DNA from: DASPJQ01 sp035299065
Lineage (GTDB): Bacteria; Bacteroidota; Bacteroidia; Flavobacteriales_D; UBA2798
Length of the DNA stretch: 60,442 nt
Direction of reading: 5' to 3'
Assembly: GCA_035299065.1 (NCBI GenBank)
Contig: DATGXI010000064.1
Coordinates: 1-60,442 of the forward strand
The notes beneath the pieces were generated by a model, which was given only the letters and a program-made list of their open reading frames with translations, had not been told where the DNA came from and did not search any database. Made by a program: the position numbers and the translations under genes. Positions 37,318 to 45,232 of this stretch are shown here, piece by piece (positions within the stretch are counted from its first letter, which is position 1; each line of letters starts with the position of its first letter).

Positions 37318-38244
37318 ATGCAAAAGATTTGTGTTTTATTAATGGCTACGTTTTTTTATAACGTTACTGCCTTTTCACAATTTACCTATTATAAGGTGAC
37401 CAATGGTGTAAAGCAACAGGTGCAAACACTTGATAAACTTGGTGTAACTGATGACGGCTCTATAGTTGACAATGTTCTGATTGAAATTAATCTCAAAGAG
37501 TTTCAAAAAAAATACAACTATGATAATTTTAAAGTTGAATATGCAAAATATTATGAAGATGGGAAAAGCTTCCAGCTATCGTATATTCATTTTACGTTTA
37601 AAGATCCCTATGTCATGAAGAAGTTTGAAGGAGTTGACATTCTGAAGGTTTATTTGTATGAAACCCCTGAAGTCAAAAAAGATCCAAAGGCATTAGCCCT
37701 TACCGATGAGAAAGTTAGTGCAGGAATGGCAGGTGCTAATTATGGTTTACAGGTTGCGGGCAGGTATAAGGTAAAAGTGGAAGAATATTATGAAAATGGT
37801 ACCTGGAAAAAGCGTGACATTTTTGATACCCCTGTGGCAATTACAGATCCCTTAAAGTTTATGTACGACATTCCAAAAGAAATATTAGTCAATCAAGATT
37901 ATCAAAACTACGTAGAGCCCGGAGGGGGCGGGTTGGGAAAGATCAGCAATGAATTATACACTTACCTGAGTTTATTAAATACGGGAAAAGCCTACATACC
38001 GGCCGGCAACAAAGAAATTGTACGAACCATTGGTCTTGTTGATGATTACAAAAAAAAGACGATTAGGGAAGAAAAGGATAAACAAAAAGCAATTGATATG
38101 GTAAAGGTTTATTTAAAGGAAGCCGAAAGTATGAAACCAGCGAAAGAGGATACCAAACTTATTAAGTCATTGAACAAAGCCTTAAAAGGCAAAACTGATC
38201 CTGATGAAATTATTGGTATTTATACGAAGCTAAATCCGAAATAA
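37318..38244 (+). CDS. Exported hypothetical protein, 308 aa
   Basis: A signal peptide (LMATFFYNVTAFSQ) followed by a beta-rich middle (YDNFKVEYAKYYEDGKSFQL, YKVKVEEYYENGTWKKRD) and a helical Lys-rich tail. No transmembrane segment or catalytic motif. It follows the preceding exported gene by 21 bp and ends about 125 bp before a good terminator, so the two likely form one transcript. Family not recognised. Confidence 0.65.
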   Translation: MQKICVLLMATFFYNVTAFSQFTYYKVTNGVKQQVQTLDKLGVTDDGSIVDNVLIEINLKEFQKKYNYDNFKVEYAKYYEDGKSFQLSYIHFTFKDPYVMKKFEGVDILKVYLYETPEVKKDPKALALTDEKVSAGMAGANYGLQVAGRYKVKVEEYYENGTWKKRDIFDTPVAITDPLKFMYDIPKEILVNQDYQNYVEPGGGGLGKISNELYTYLSLLNTGKAYIPAGNKEIVRTIGLVDDYKKKTIREEKDKQKAIDMVKVYLKEAESMKPAKEDTKLIKSLNKALKGKTDPDEIIGIYTKLNPK

Positions 38245-38364
38245 TTGTAAGGGTACACGCATATACCCAACATTTACGCCCACGCTTATAAGTGAACTTG
38301 GATATTGAATGTGCGTTAAATAGCAAATAAATTAAACAGCAAACAAACAAACCAATAGCAGCCC

Positions 38365-38398
38365 AATTCCCTGGTATATGCCAGGGTTTTGTGTTTTA
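38365..38398 (+). repeat. Terminator-bearing repeat, copy 1 (left flank of T9SS repeat-protein gene)
   Basis: A 34-bp sequence starting AATTCCC and ending CCAGGGTTTTGTGTTTTA. A diverged second copy occurs on the same strand on the far side of the following gene. The two share the last 18 bases exactly and the first seven. They may be a duplicated terminator or the footprint of an insertion. Confidence 0.6.
38369..38397 (+). terminator. Intrinsic terminator after the exported-protein pair
   Basis: CCCTGG, loop TATATG, CCAGGG, then TTTTGTGTTTT. It is a short but perfect stem with a T-rich tail, about 125 bp after the stop of the 308-aa gene. The rest of the 285-bp gap shows nothing I can support. 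Confidence 0.65.
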
Positions 38399-38529
38399 CA
38401 CTTGGTCTAAAAGCAGCTATAGTCCGTCAGCACGAGCATAATTTTCTTAAAATAAATAATTTTAACCGTTCATTTAATAAAACGAATACCTGTTTTTTAT
38501 AAGCATAATTTTGCACTATTGTTTTTTTT

Positions 38530-40092
38530 ATGAAATTTTTCCGATTCCTCATTTTGTTAATTCCAGGAGTTTGTTTTGGGCAAATTCCTCCAGTAGAGTG
38601 GAGCAAATGCTACGGTACTTTGCAAAACGATCATTTCAGAGCGGTTGCGTCCACCTTAGACTCTGGGTTTATTGCAGTTGGAGATTCTGACACTTCTCTA
38701 AGCATGGATGTTTTGGTTGTTAAAACCGATGCAAATGGAAACCAGGAGTGGTTACAAGTATTGGGTGATGTATCTTCTGCTCCTGTATATCCCAACCTGG
38801 AATTGGCATATGGTGTAATTTCTACATACGACTCGTGCTACGTAATAGTGGGAGAACAAAAGCTTCGTGACTCTACTTTAACTATTCTTCCATCAAATGT
38901 ATGGATAGCTAAGCTAGATGCCAATGGAAATACATTATGGATTAAAAGCTACGGTGGTTCTTCAGGTGAATATGCTACCTGCGTTATTGAAAGTAAATAT
39001 GGCGGCTACTATATTGGGGGGAGGACGGAATCAGTTGATGGAGACATTAATAACCCCTCGTTTCCTGGACAATTTTGGCTAATCAAAATTGACGTAAATG
39101 GAAATATGGAATGGAATAAAAAATTGGGAGGAACAGGCTTTGATGACGGTTTACGATCAATTTTGGAAAACCAGGATGGGACTTTAATGCTGCTTGGTGC
39201 ATCTACATCAAGCGATTTTGATATCAGTGCTAACTATGGGGAGTCTGATTATGTATTGCTTAAAGTAGATTCTACGGGAACCGTTTTATGGAATAAACAT
39301 TATGGAGGTTCTCAAACAGATTATCCAAATAAACTGATTGCTTCAGGTGATGGAGGGTTTGTACTTGCAGGCATAACCGTTTCAAATGATTTTGATGTGG
39401 CAGGAGGAACGCATTTGGGTACTCAGGATTTTTTTGTTGTAAAGGTAGATAGCATTGGAACAATTGCCTGGAAAAAAGTATATGGTGGGAATTGGAATGA
39501 AGATCTACCGCATGTTGACAAAACAAATGATGGAGGTTTTGTGATTGCTGGCTCCACGAGTTCTACAGATATTATATCGAACAAAGGACATACTGATTTC
39601 TGGATAATCAAAACAAATAACACCGGTAATATTCAATGGCATAATAATTATGGAGGATCTGATGGTGATGATTTGTTTAGTTTGATATCAACCATTGATG
39701 GTGGTTTTCTAATGGTTGGTTCAACAGCTTCGGGTACAATGTCCTATACCGATGGCGATGTAGTAGGGAATAATTATTACGGGGGGTATGGCGGTTGGAT
39801 GATTAAGTTGAAAAATACGATAGGAGTTGCGGACTATATGCTTAATGAAATTTATTTAAGCTTGTTTCCGAATCCGGTTTCCGATAGAATTAATATTCAA
39901 TTATCGGAATTCACTTCTGGTTTAACCTTTGGCTTGTTTAACGCATTGGGTGAATCTGTTTTTTCTATCCCAATCGACAGGAGCCTGACTTCGCTTTCAA
40001 TGGAAAATATACCTGCTGGTTTTTATTCATGGTGTATTTATTCCAATTCTGATATGCAACTGGCAACAGGAAGAATAGTGGTTAGTCACTAA
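38530..40092 (+). CDS. T9SS sorting-domain protein with propeller-like repeats
   Basis: 520 aa. Signal peptide (FLILLIPGVCFGQ), then about seven imperfect repeats of roughly 55 aa of the type DGGFVLAG...DFFVVKVDSIGTIAWKKVYGG, which look like blades of a beta-propeller, and a C-terminal sorting domain (LSLFPNPVSDRINIQ to the end). Expected on the surface or secreted by T9SS. Such repeat proteins are usually binding or adhesin-like; no catalytic residues are visible. It is bounded by similar repeats on both sides and has somewhat more relaxed codon choice than the neighbours by eye, hinting at insertion. Confidence 0.83.
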   Translation: MKFFRFLILLIPGVCFGQIPPVEWSKCYGTLQNDHFRAVASTLDSGFIAVGDSDTSLSMDVLVVKTDANGNQEWLQVLGDVSSAPVYPNLELAYGVISTYDSCYVIVGEQKLRDSTLTILPSNVWIAKLDANGNTLWIKSYGGSSGEYATCVIESKYGGYYIGGRTESVDGDINNPSFPGQFWLIKIDVNGNMEWNKKLGGTGFDDGLRSILENQDGTLMLLGASTSSDFDISANYGESDYVLLKVDSTGTVLWNKHYGGSQTDYPNKLIASGDGGFVLAGITVSNDFDVAGGTHLGTQDFFVVKVDSIGTIAWKKVYGGNWNEDLPHVDKTNDGGFVIAGSTSSTDIISNKGHTDFWIIKTNNTGNIQWHNNYGGSDGDDLFSLISTIDGGFLMVGSTASGTMSYTDGDVVGNNYYGGYGGWMIKLKNTIGVADYMLNEIYLSLFPNPVSDRINIQLSEFTSGLTFGLFNALGESVFSIPIDRSLTSLSMENIPAGFYSWCIYSNSDMQLATGRIVVSH

Positions 40093-40353
40093 TGCTTTTT
40101 GTAACGTTTCACTTGATATTTATATTTCGGTAAATACTGAATAATAATGGAAAGGTTTAACCAAAAACCAAAATATTTTTCTTCACTCACGATCGTTTTT
40201 CGAGACAAAGATGTTGTATACCTGGTAAGAATATAACCCGGTATATTTCCTGGTGACAGAATGGGTAAAAAAAAATAAACTTCCTCAGTATTTATATGTT
40301 ACTTAGGATGTATTAATCTGAAACAGGAAAAAACAAAAAACACCAGACTATTA

Positions 40354-40373
40354 ATCCAGGGCTGTATAATTTA
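40354..40373 (+). repeat. 20-bp direct repeat, copy 1
   Basis: ATCCAGGGCTGTATAATTTA, identical to a copy 2 kb away on the other side of the GldK-like gene and in the same orientation. The other copy is part of a terminator hairpin; this one lacks the partner arm. Confidence 0.8.
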
Positions 40374-40377
40374 GCTT

Positions 40378-40412
40378 AATTCCCAGTTATCATACCAGGG
40401 TTTTGTGTTTTA
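40378..40412 (+). repeat. Terminator-like repeat, copy 2 (right flank of T9SS repeat-protein gene)
   Basis: Diverged copy of the 38.4-kb repeat: same AATTCCC start and same 18-base end CCAGGGTTTTGTGTTTTA, but the inner part is changed so that the stem no longer pairs well. Confidence 0.6.
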
Positions 40413-40417
40413 AAGCA

Positions 40418-42226
40418 TTATTCAAAAAACGAAATTTTCATAACATACCTGAATCCCACAGTAGCATAGGCTTTTTTGGGATCGGCAAAACATTTGGCGT
40501 TTATGCCTTCAATTTCGGAGGTACGCTCATCAAACCAGTTGCCACCACGAACTAATTGTGTTCCGGAGGTGGTTTGTTCGTAATGCATTTTTTCGGTTTG
40601 TGCCAGTAAATACAATTCACGGCTCTTATAACTTTCAAGGATTTCCCAACGCAGGTTAAGGAGTTTTTGATAACCAGAATCAATGGTTGAAGACGTCCAT
40701 TCCGATACATTGTTATAAAGCCCGCAAATTTCATTTGGTTCGGAATACTTTCCGCGGTTATAATTTTTTTCGCGGTAAGTATTAATTGTCCATAAATCAA
40801 AAACCTGGTTGCTTTGCATGTTTATTGCTGCAGCATAGTTAGGTTCAATATATCCTCTTATTTTTTTTGTATTTCCCGGAGATGTTTCTTCTTCTTTTAA
40901 AATAATTAGTGCAGGATTGGAATTTAAATGCAGGTTGTAGGTATAAGAAAAGTCAGCCATACCGGTCAGGTATTTTCCAAAATCAGGTCTTTTACCAAGT
41001 TGAAACTGGCAGGCAGCAAGCTCCCAATGCATTTCGTTTGGGAGTTCGTATGATACTGTATAGTTTAATTTTTTACGATGATTTTCCAGGTTGTGCATCT
41101 TGGTTTTCCAATGCAAATACGCCTGAACCTGTTGTATAGTTAACCCAATAACAGGAAACTGATCATAGGCCGGATGCCAGAAATACATGTTGGCTTTTGG
41201 GTTGTTGTCATACGTACTGTAATAATCGTAAGGCGAATCCCATCCATTTGTTTGTGGATTGTCATTTATATAATCTTCCTGATGGGTTAATCCGTTAAAA
41301 CCGTGTACCCAGGCCAGCGTGTCAGGATAAACAGCTACAAGGTCGGTGCTATCATTTACAAGGCCGTAATCATAAATAAGTTTTCGTGTATCTATTTCCT
41401 TACGCCTGTAATAACGTTGGTTTTCGGGTAAATAAAGTGAAGCAAGTATGGGCCTTAACGCATCATCATTCCACCGTAACCTGGCTTTCCAATTGATGCG
41501 AATAACCTGTTGGCCGTTTTCTGCCGTAGTGATTATGGCCCAGTCTTCAGGACTTTGTGCTGCACGCATCAATAAGGTTCGGGCAATTGAATCGCGAACC
41601 CATTGCACAAATTCCCTGTACTCGGCATTGGTAACTTCTGTTTTTTTTATGTAAAAAGGCGTGAGAAAATCGGCTAAAAAAGGAGTTACCTCGGCTGAAA
41701 TGCTTTTTATGTGGCCGGTATCTATAACCTGGGGTTTTTGTAAATGAAATTTTAAAAAGCCGGGATACATATTTTCAGATATGAACGGCCGCTGCGGTAA
41801 CAAACGCTCAAAAAAATCATGGCAGTTTTCCATTTTCTTTTTATAACGTGTTCTTTCGGTTGGATCCTGGTATTTGTATTTAGGATCTTTTATTGCCTTT
41901 TTTCTTTCTTCCAGGCGAAGGGAACGTATTTTCTTTGCAGTAGTGCTGTCTTCGTTAATTACATTTTTTGCTAAACCAATGGTGTAATCAACCATGTCAA
42001 GTTCCTTAAAGGAAGGATAAATAACATTGTTGGTAGTTATTTTTTTTGAAAGAATGTCTTTGAAATAAACATCGTCTTTAAACGTATAGCCCAATGTTAT
42101 TGGATAAACCGGAAAAAGTGTTCTTTCGGAATGATACTTCACATAAACCCCATCCAACACGTCCTGCGACTTTGCAAAAAAGCCATGCAAAACCAATAGT
42201 ATAAAAAGCAGGTTTTTTAATTTCAT
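40418..42226 (-). CDS. GldK-like formylglycine-generating-enzyme (SUMF1) family protein
   Basis: 602 aa. A signal peptide (LLFILLVLHGFFAKSQ) without a lipobox cysteine, then an FGE-sulfatase/SUMF1 fold from about residue 190: PFYIKKTEVTNAEYREFVQW, the GldK-like insert RKEIDTRKLIYDYG, GLYNNVSEWTSSTID and LVRGGNWFDE near the end. GldK/PorK is the outer-membrane lipoprotein that forms the T9SS ring with GldN; true GldK begins with a lipoprotein signal, absent here, and no gldLMN genes follow. It is therefore more likely a paralogue. Catalytic Cys residues of formylglycine-generating enzymes are not evident, so a structural role is expected. Confidence 0.78.
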   Translation of the reverse strand: MKLKNLLFILLVLHGFFAKSQDVLDGVYVKYHSERTLFPVYPITLGYTFKDDVYFKDILSKKITTNNVIYPSFKELDMVDYTIGLAKNVINEDSTTAKKIRSLRLEERKKAIKDPKYKYQDPTERTRYKKKMENCHDFFERLLPQRPFISENMYPGFLKFHLQKPQVIDTGHIKSISAEVTPFLADFLTPFYIKKTEVTNAEYREFVQWVRDSIARTLLMRAAQSPEDWAIITTAENGQQVIRINWKARLRWNDDALRPILASLYLPENQRYYRRKEIDTRKLIYDYGLVNDSTDLVAVYPDTLAWVHGFNGLTHQEDYINDNPQTNGWDSPYDYYSTYDNNPKANMYFWHPAYDQFPVIGLTIQQVQAYLHWKTKMHNLENHRKKLNYTVSYELPNEMHWELAACQFQLGKRPDFGKYLTGMADFSYTYNLHLNSNPALIILKEEETSPGNTKKIRGYIEPNYAAAINMQSNQVFDLWTINTYREKNYNRGKYSEPNEICGLYNNVSEWTSSTIDSGYQKLLNLRWEILESYKSRELYLLAQTEKMHYEQTTSGTQLVRGGNWFDERTSEIEGINAKCFADPKKAYATVGFRYVMKISFFE

Positions 42227-42338
42227 AGGTAAATAATTAACGCGAAATTAAAGGGAAGTTACTTAAAATTCTACTTGAATTCGCATTAACCGCGCATATC
42301 CTTTGGGCTCACTTAGGAAAAAGGCAGGATTTCAGAAC

Positions 42339-42371
42339 AAAAAAAAAGCCCCGGATTTTCCATCCAGGGCT
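42339..42371 (-). terminator. Intrinsic terminator of clpC
   Basis: AGCCCCGGAT pairs with ATCCAGGGCT (one mismatch) over a 5-nt loop and on the minus strand ends in about nine T. It lies roughly 85 bp after the clpC stop, with a heptad array between. Confidence 0.8.
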
Positions 42372-42381
42372 GTATAATTTA
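42362..42381 (+). repeat. 20-bp direct repeat, copy 2
   Basis: Exact second copy of ATCCAGGGCTGTATAATTTA. Its first ten bases are one arm of the clpC terminator. Together with copy 1 it brackets the GldK-like gene. Confidence 0.8.
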
Positions 42382-42432
42382 CTAGGGTTCCTTTTAAGCT
42401 TTGATCAAAAGACGCTGCTAAATGAGTTCCGT

Positions 42433-42456
42433 ATCTCACATCTCACATCTCACATC
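42433..42456 (-). repeat. Heptad repeat array, about 3.5 units, at the clpC stop codon
   Basis: On the minus strand GATGTGA occurs three times followed by GATACGG. The first G is the last base of the TAG stop codon of clpC. It lies between stop codon and terminator, sense to clpC. Confidence 0.85.
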
Positions 42457-45035
42457 TATTCCCCCGTATTCTCTTCTTTTTTCTTGCTGCTTTTTGAGGA
42501 TTTACCGCCTGCACCAGCTTTTACCACGCTTAGCTCAATATCGGTTTTATCCTTATTCATAGCTACACTAATGGTATCGCCTTCAGCAAGACTCGATTTA
42601 ATAATTTCTTCGGCAATTGGATCCTCCAGCATTTTTTGGATGGCACGTTTTAACGGACGTGCACCAAATTTTTCGTCAAATCCTTTATCGGCTACAAAAT
42701 CTTTTGCCTCAGGTGTCAATTCAATTTTAAAGCCAAGGTCATGCACGCGTGAAAATAAATTTTTCAACTCAATGTCAATGATCAGGTGTATGTCTTCACG
42801 TTTTAATTTGTTGAACAATACCATGTCATCAATACGGTTTAAGAATTCAGGGGCAAATGCTTTGCGCAATGCCGATTCAATCACACCTTTTGAGTCTTCT
42901 TTCACCTGGTCTTCTTTGGCTTTTGTGCCAAAACCTACACCGGTTCCAAAATCGGCCAACTGGCGTGCACCAATATTGGATGTCATAATAATGATGGCAT
43001 TCCTGAAATCAATTTTACGGCCAAGGCTGTCAGTTAACATACCATCGTCCAATGCCTGCAACAATAAGTTGAACACATCAGGATGCGCTTTTTCAATTTC
43101 ATCAAGCAATACAATGGAGTAGGGACGCCTGCGTACTTTTTCGGTAAGCTGGCCACCTTCTTCATAACCTACGTATCCCGGAGGTGCACCAATCAAACGT
43201 GAAACAGCAAATTTCTCCATGTATTCGCTCATGTCAATACGAATAAGGGCTTCTTCGCTGTCAAATAAGTATTTTGCAAGTTCTTTGGCAAGCTGTGTTT
43301 TTCCTACGCCTGTTGGTCCCATGAATATAAATGAGCCAATTGGTTTGTTGGGGTCTTTTAAGCCGGCACGGTTACGCTGTATGGCTTTTACAACCTTTAA
43401 TACAGCTTCGTCCTGGCCAATAACTTTGCCCTTTAATTGTTCGGCCATCAACATAAGGCGACCGCTTTCTTTTTGGGCAATACGTTGTACGGGAATACCG
43501 GTCATTTGCGCGACCACTTCGGCAACGTTTTCATCGGTTACCTGTATGCGGTGTGTTTTTGACTCTTCTTCCCATTTCTTTTTGGCGGTTTCCAATTGCT
43601 CCTGCAACTGGCGTTCGGTATCACGTAAACGGGCAGCTTCCTCGTATTTTTGAGAGCGAACCACGTTGTTTTTCTCTTCTTTAATGTCCTCGATCTTCTT
43701 TTCAATGTCAAGAATTTCTTTTGGAACATTAATGTTTGAAATGTGTACGCGTGAACCTACCTCGTCCATAGCATCAATTGCTTTATCGGGCAAATGACGG
43801 TCGGTAATGTAACGTGCCGTTAATTTTACACAGGCATCAATGGCTTCCTTGGTAAACGTAACGTTGTGGTGGTCTTCGTATTTTTCTTTAATGTTGCTAA
43901 GGATCTGGATAGTTTCATCAATGGTAGTAGGGTCAACCAATACCTTTTGGAACCTGCGCTCAAGGGCACCGTCTTTCTCAATATACTGGCGGTACTCATC
44001 TAACGTAGTAGCACCTATACATTGAATTTCGCCACGGGCAAGTGCTGGTTTAAACATATTGGATGCATCCAGTGAACCGGAAGCACCACCTGCACCAATA
44101 ATGGTGTGAATTTCGTCAATGAAAAGAATAACATCGGGAGATTTTTCCAATTCATTCATGACAGCTTTCATGCGTTCTTCAAACTGGCCACGGTATTTGG
44201 TACCGGCAACCAATGAAGCAAGGTCCAATGACACAACGCGTTTATTGAAAAGCAGGCGTGAAACTTTGCGTTTTACAATTCGCAGGGCAAGGCCTTCGGC
44301 AATGGCCGATTTTCCAACACCGGGTTCACCAATAAGGATAGGGTTGTTCTTTTTCCTGCGGCTTAATATCTGGCAAACGCGTTCAATTTCGCTGTCGCGG
44401 CCCACAATGGGATCAAGTTTACCTTCTTCCGCCATTTTGGTCAGATCGCGTCCGAAATTATCAAGAACGGGAGTTTTTGATTTGCTGTCGGCTTTGCGTG
44501 CGCCACTACCTGAGAATGATTCACCACCGCCATCTTCATCGTCATCGGCAGGGTTATTTGGTAGTTCAGCACGTGGGGTTTTACGGGGTAATTCGTTTTC
44601 TTCCTGCATCATGTTGATAAATTCGGTTTTTATGATTTCATAGTCTACATTCATTTTTTTGAGCACCTGGGTAGCCACATTGTCGTCTTCCTTCAAAATG
44701 GCCAGTAAAAGGTGTTCGGTACCTATCATTTCACTTTTAAAAATCTTGGCTTCAAGCAGCGTGTACTTTAGCACTTTTTCTGATTGCTTTAAGAGTGGGA
44801 GGGTACCTAAATTAAGGGTTTTTGATTTCCCGGGGGTCAATGATTTTTCAATCACGCGCCTTAGTTCCTTCAAATCAAGCCCCAGGTTGCGCATCGCTTT
44901 AATGGCTTTTCCTTCACCTTCGCGAATCAATCCCAAAAGAAGGTGCTCAACACCAATATAATCGTGCCCCAAACGCAAGGCTTCTTCCCTGCTAAACGTT
45001 ATTACGTCCTTCACGCGTGGCGAAAACTTATCCAT
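42456..45035 (-). CDS. clpC: ATP-dependent Clp protease ATP-binding subunit ClpC
   Basis: 859-aa AAA+ unfoldase that feeds substrates to ClpP. Two N-domain repeats (1-145) for adaptor/substrate binding, a variable acidic linker (150-190), D1 with Walker A GEPGVGKS at 236-243 and Walker B VILFIDEIH, a UVR-like coiled coil (KYEEAARLRDTERQLQEQ), D2 with GPTGVGKT and IVLLDEIE, then a basic Ser/Lys tail. The VGF tripeptide in TGVGFGTKA is the ClpP-docking loop, so it is a protease partner rather than ClpB. Divergent from gyrA across 197 bp. No CtsR-like site seen. The stop codon is followed by a heptad array and terminator. Confidence 0.97.
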   Translation of the reverse strand: MDKFSPRVKDVITFSREEALRLGHDYIGVEHLLLGLIREGEGKAIKAMRNLGLDLKELRRVIEKSLTPGKSKTLNLGTLPLLKQSEKVLKYTLLEAKIFKSEMIGTEHLLLAILKEDDNVATQVLKKMNVDYEIIKTEFINMMQEENELPRKTPRAELPNNPADDDEDGGGESFSGSGARKADSKSKTPVLDNFGRDLTKMAEEGKLDPIVGRDSEIERVCQILSRRKKNNPILIGEPGVGKSAIAEGLALRIVKRKVSRLLFNKRVVSLDLASLVAGTKYRGQFEERMKAVMNELEKSPDVILFIDEIHTIIGAGGASGSLDASNMFKPALARGEIQCIGATTLDEYRQYIEKDGALERRFQKVLVDPTTIDETIQILSNIKEKYEDHHNVTFTKEAIDACVKLTARYITDRHLPDKAIDAMDEVGSRVHISNINVPKEILDIEKKIEDIKEEKNNVVRSQKYEEAARLRDTERQLQEQLETAKKKWEEESKTHRIQVTDENVAEVVAQMTGIPVQRIAQKESGRLMLMAEQLKGKVIGQDEAVLKVVKAIQRNRAGLKDPNKPIGSFIFMGPTGVGKTQLAKELAKYLFDSEEALIRIDMSEYMEKFAVSRLIGAPPGYVGYEEGGQLTEKVRRRPYSIVLLDEIEKAHPDVFNLLLQALDDGMLTDSLGRKIDFRNAIIIMTSNIGARQLADFGTGVGFGTKAKEDQVKEDSKGVIESALRKAFAPEFLNRIDDMVLFNKLKREDIHLIIDIELKNLFSRVHDLGFKIELTPEAKDFVADKGFDEKFGARPLKRAIQKMLEDPIAEEIIKSSLAEGDTISVAMNKDKTDIELSVVKAGAGGKSSKSSKKKEENTGE

Positions 45036-45232
45036 ACAAAATATACCTTTTATAAAGTTAGTTAATTAATATCAAATATAAAACTATTGACCGTTTGAAA
45101 GCGCTTTTTACAAGTAGGTTTTCACCATATTTTGTTAATAAAAACGAAGTAAAATTTGCTTTTAAAGCCCGTTCATTTTGACTACTTTCGGGCATTGTTA
45201 CAAATATCATACTATAATTATTTTTAGACACT

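Larger units (their letters stand above)
40093..40417. other. 325-bp gene-free gap with two dispersed repeats
   Basis: AT-rich and without an open frame of note. The right third holds one copy of a 20-bp repeat and one copy of the terminator-bearing repeat (listed separately). The left two thirds show nothing I can support. Confidence 0.5.

Noticed and set aside
42484..43122. 212-aa frame antisense to clpC
   Set aside because: Ser-rich shadow of a strongly conserved coding region on the other strand; no motifs.
42456..45035. ClpB (disaggregase) instead of ClpC
   Set aside because: The long middle domain of ClpB is absent, a UVR-like coil is present, and a VGF ClpP-docking loop is visible.
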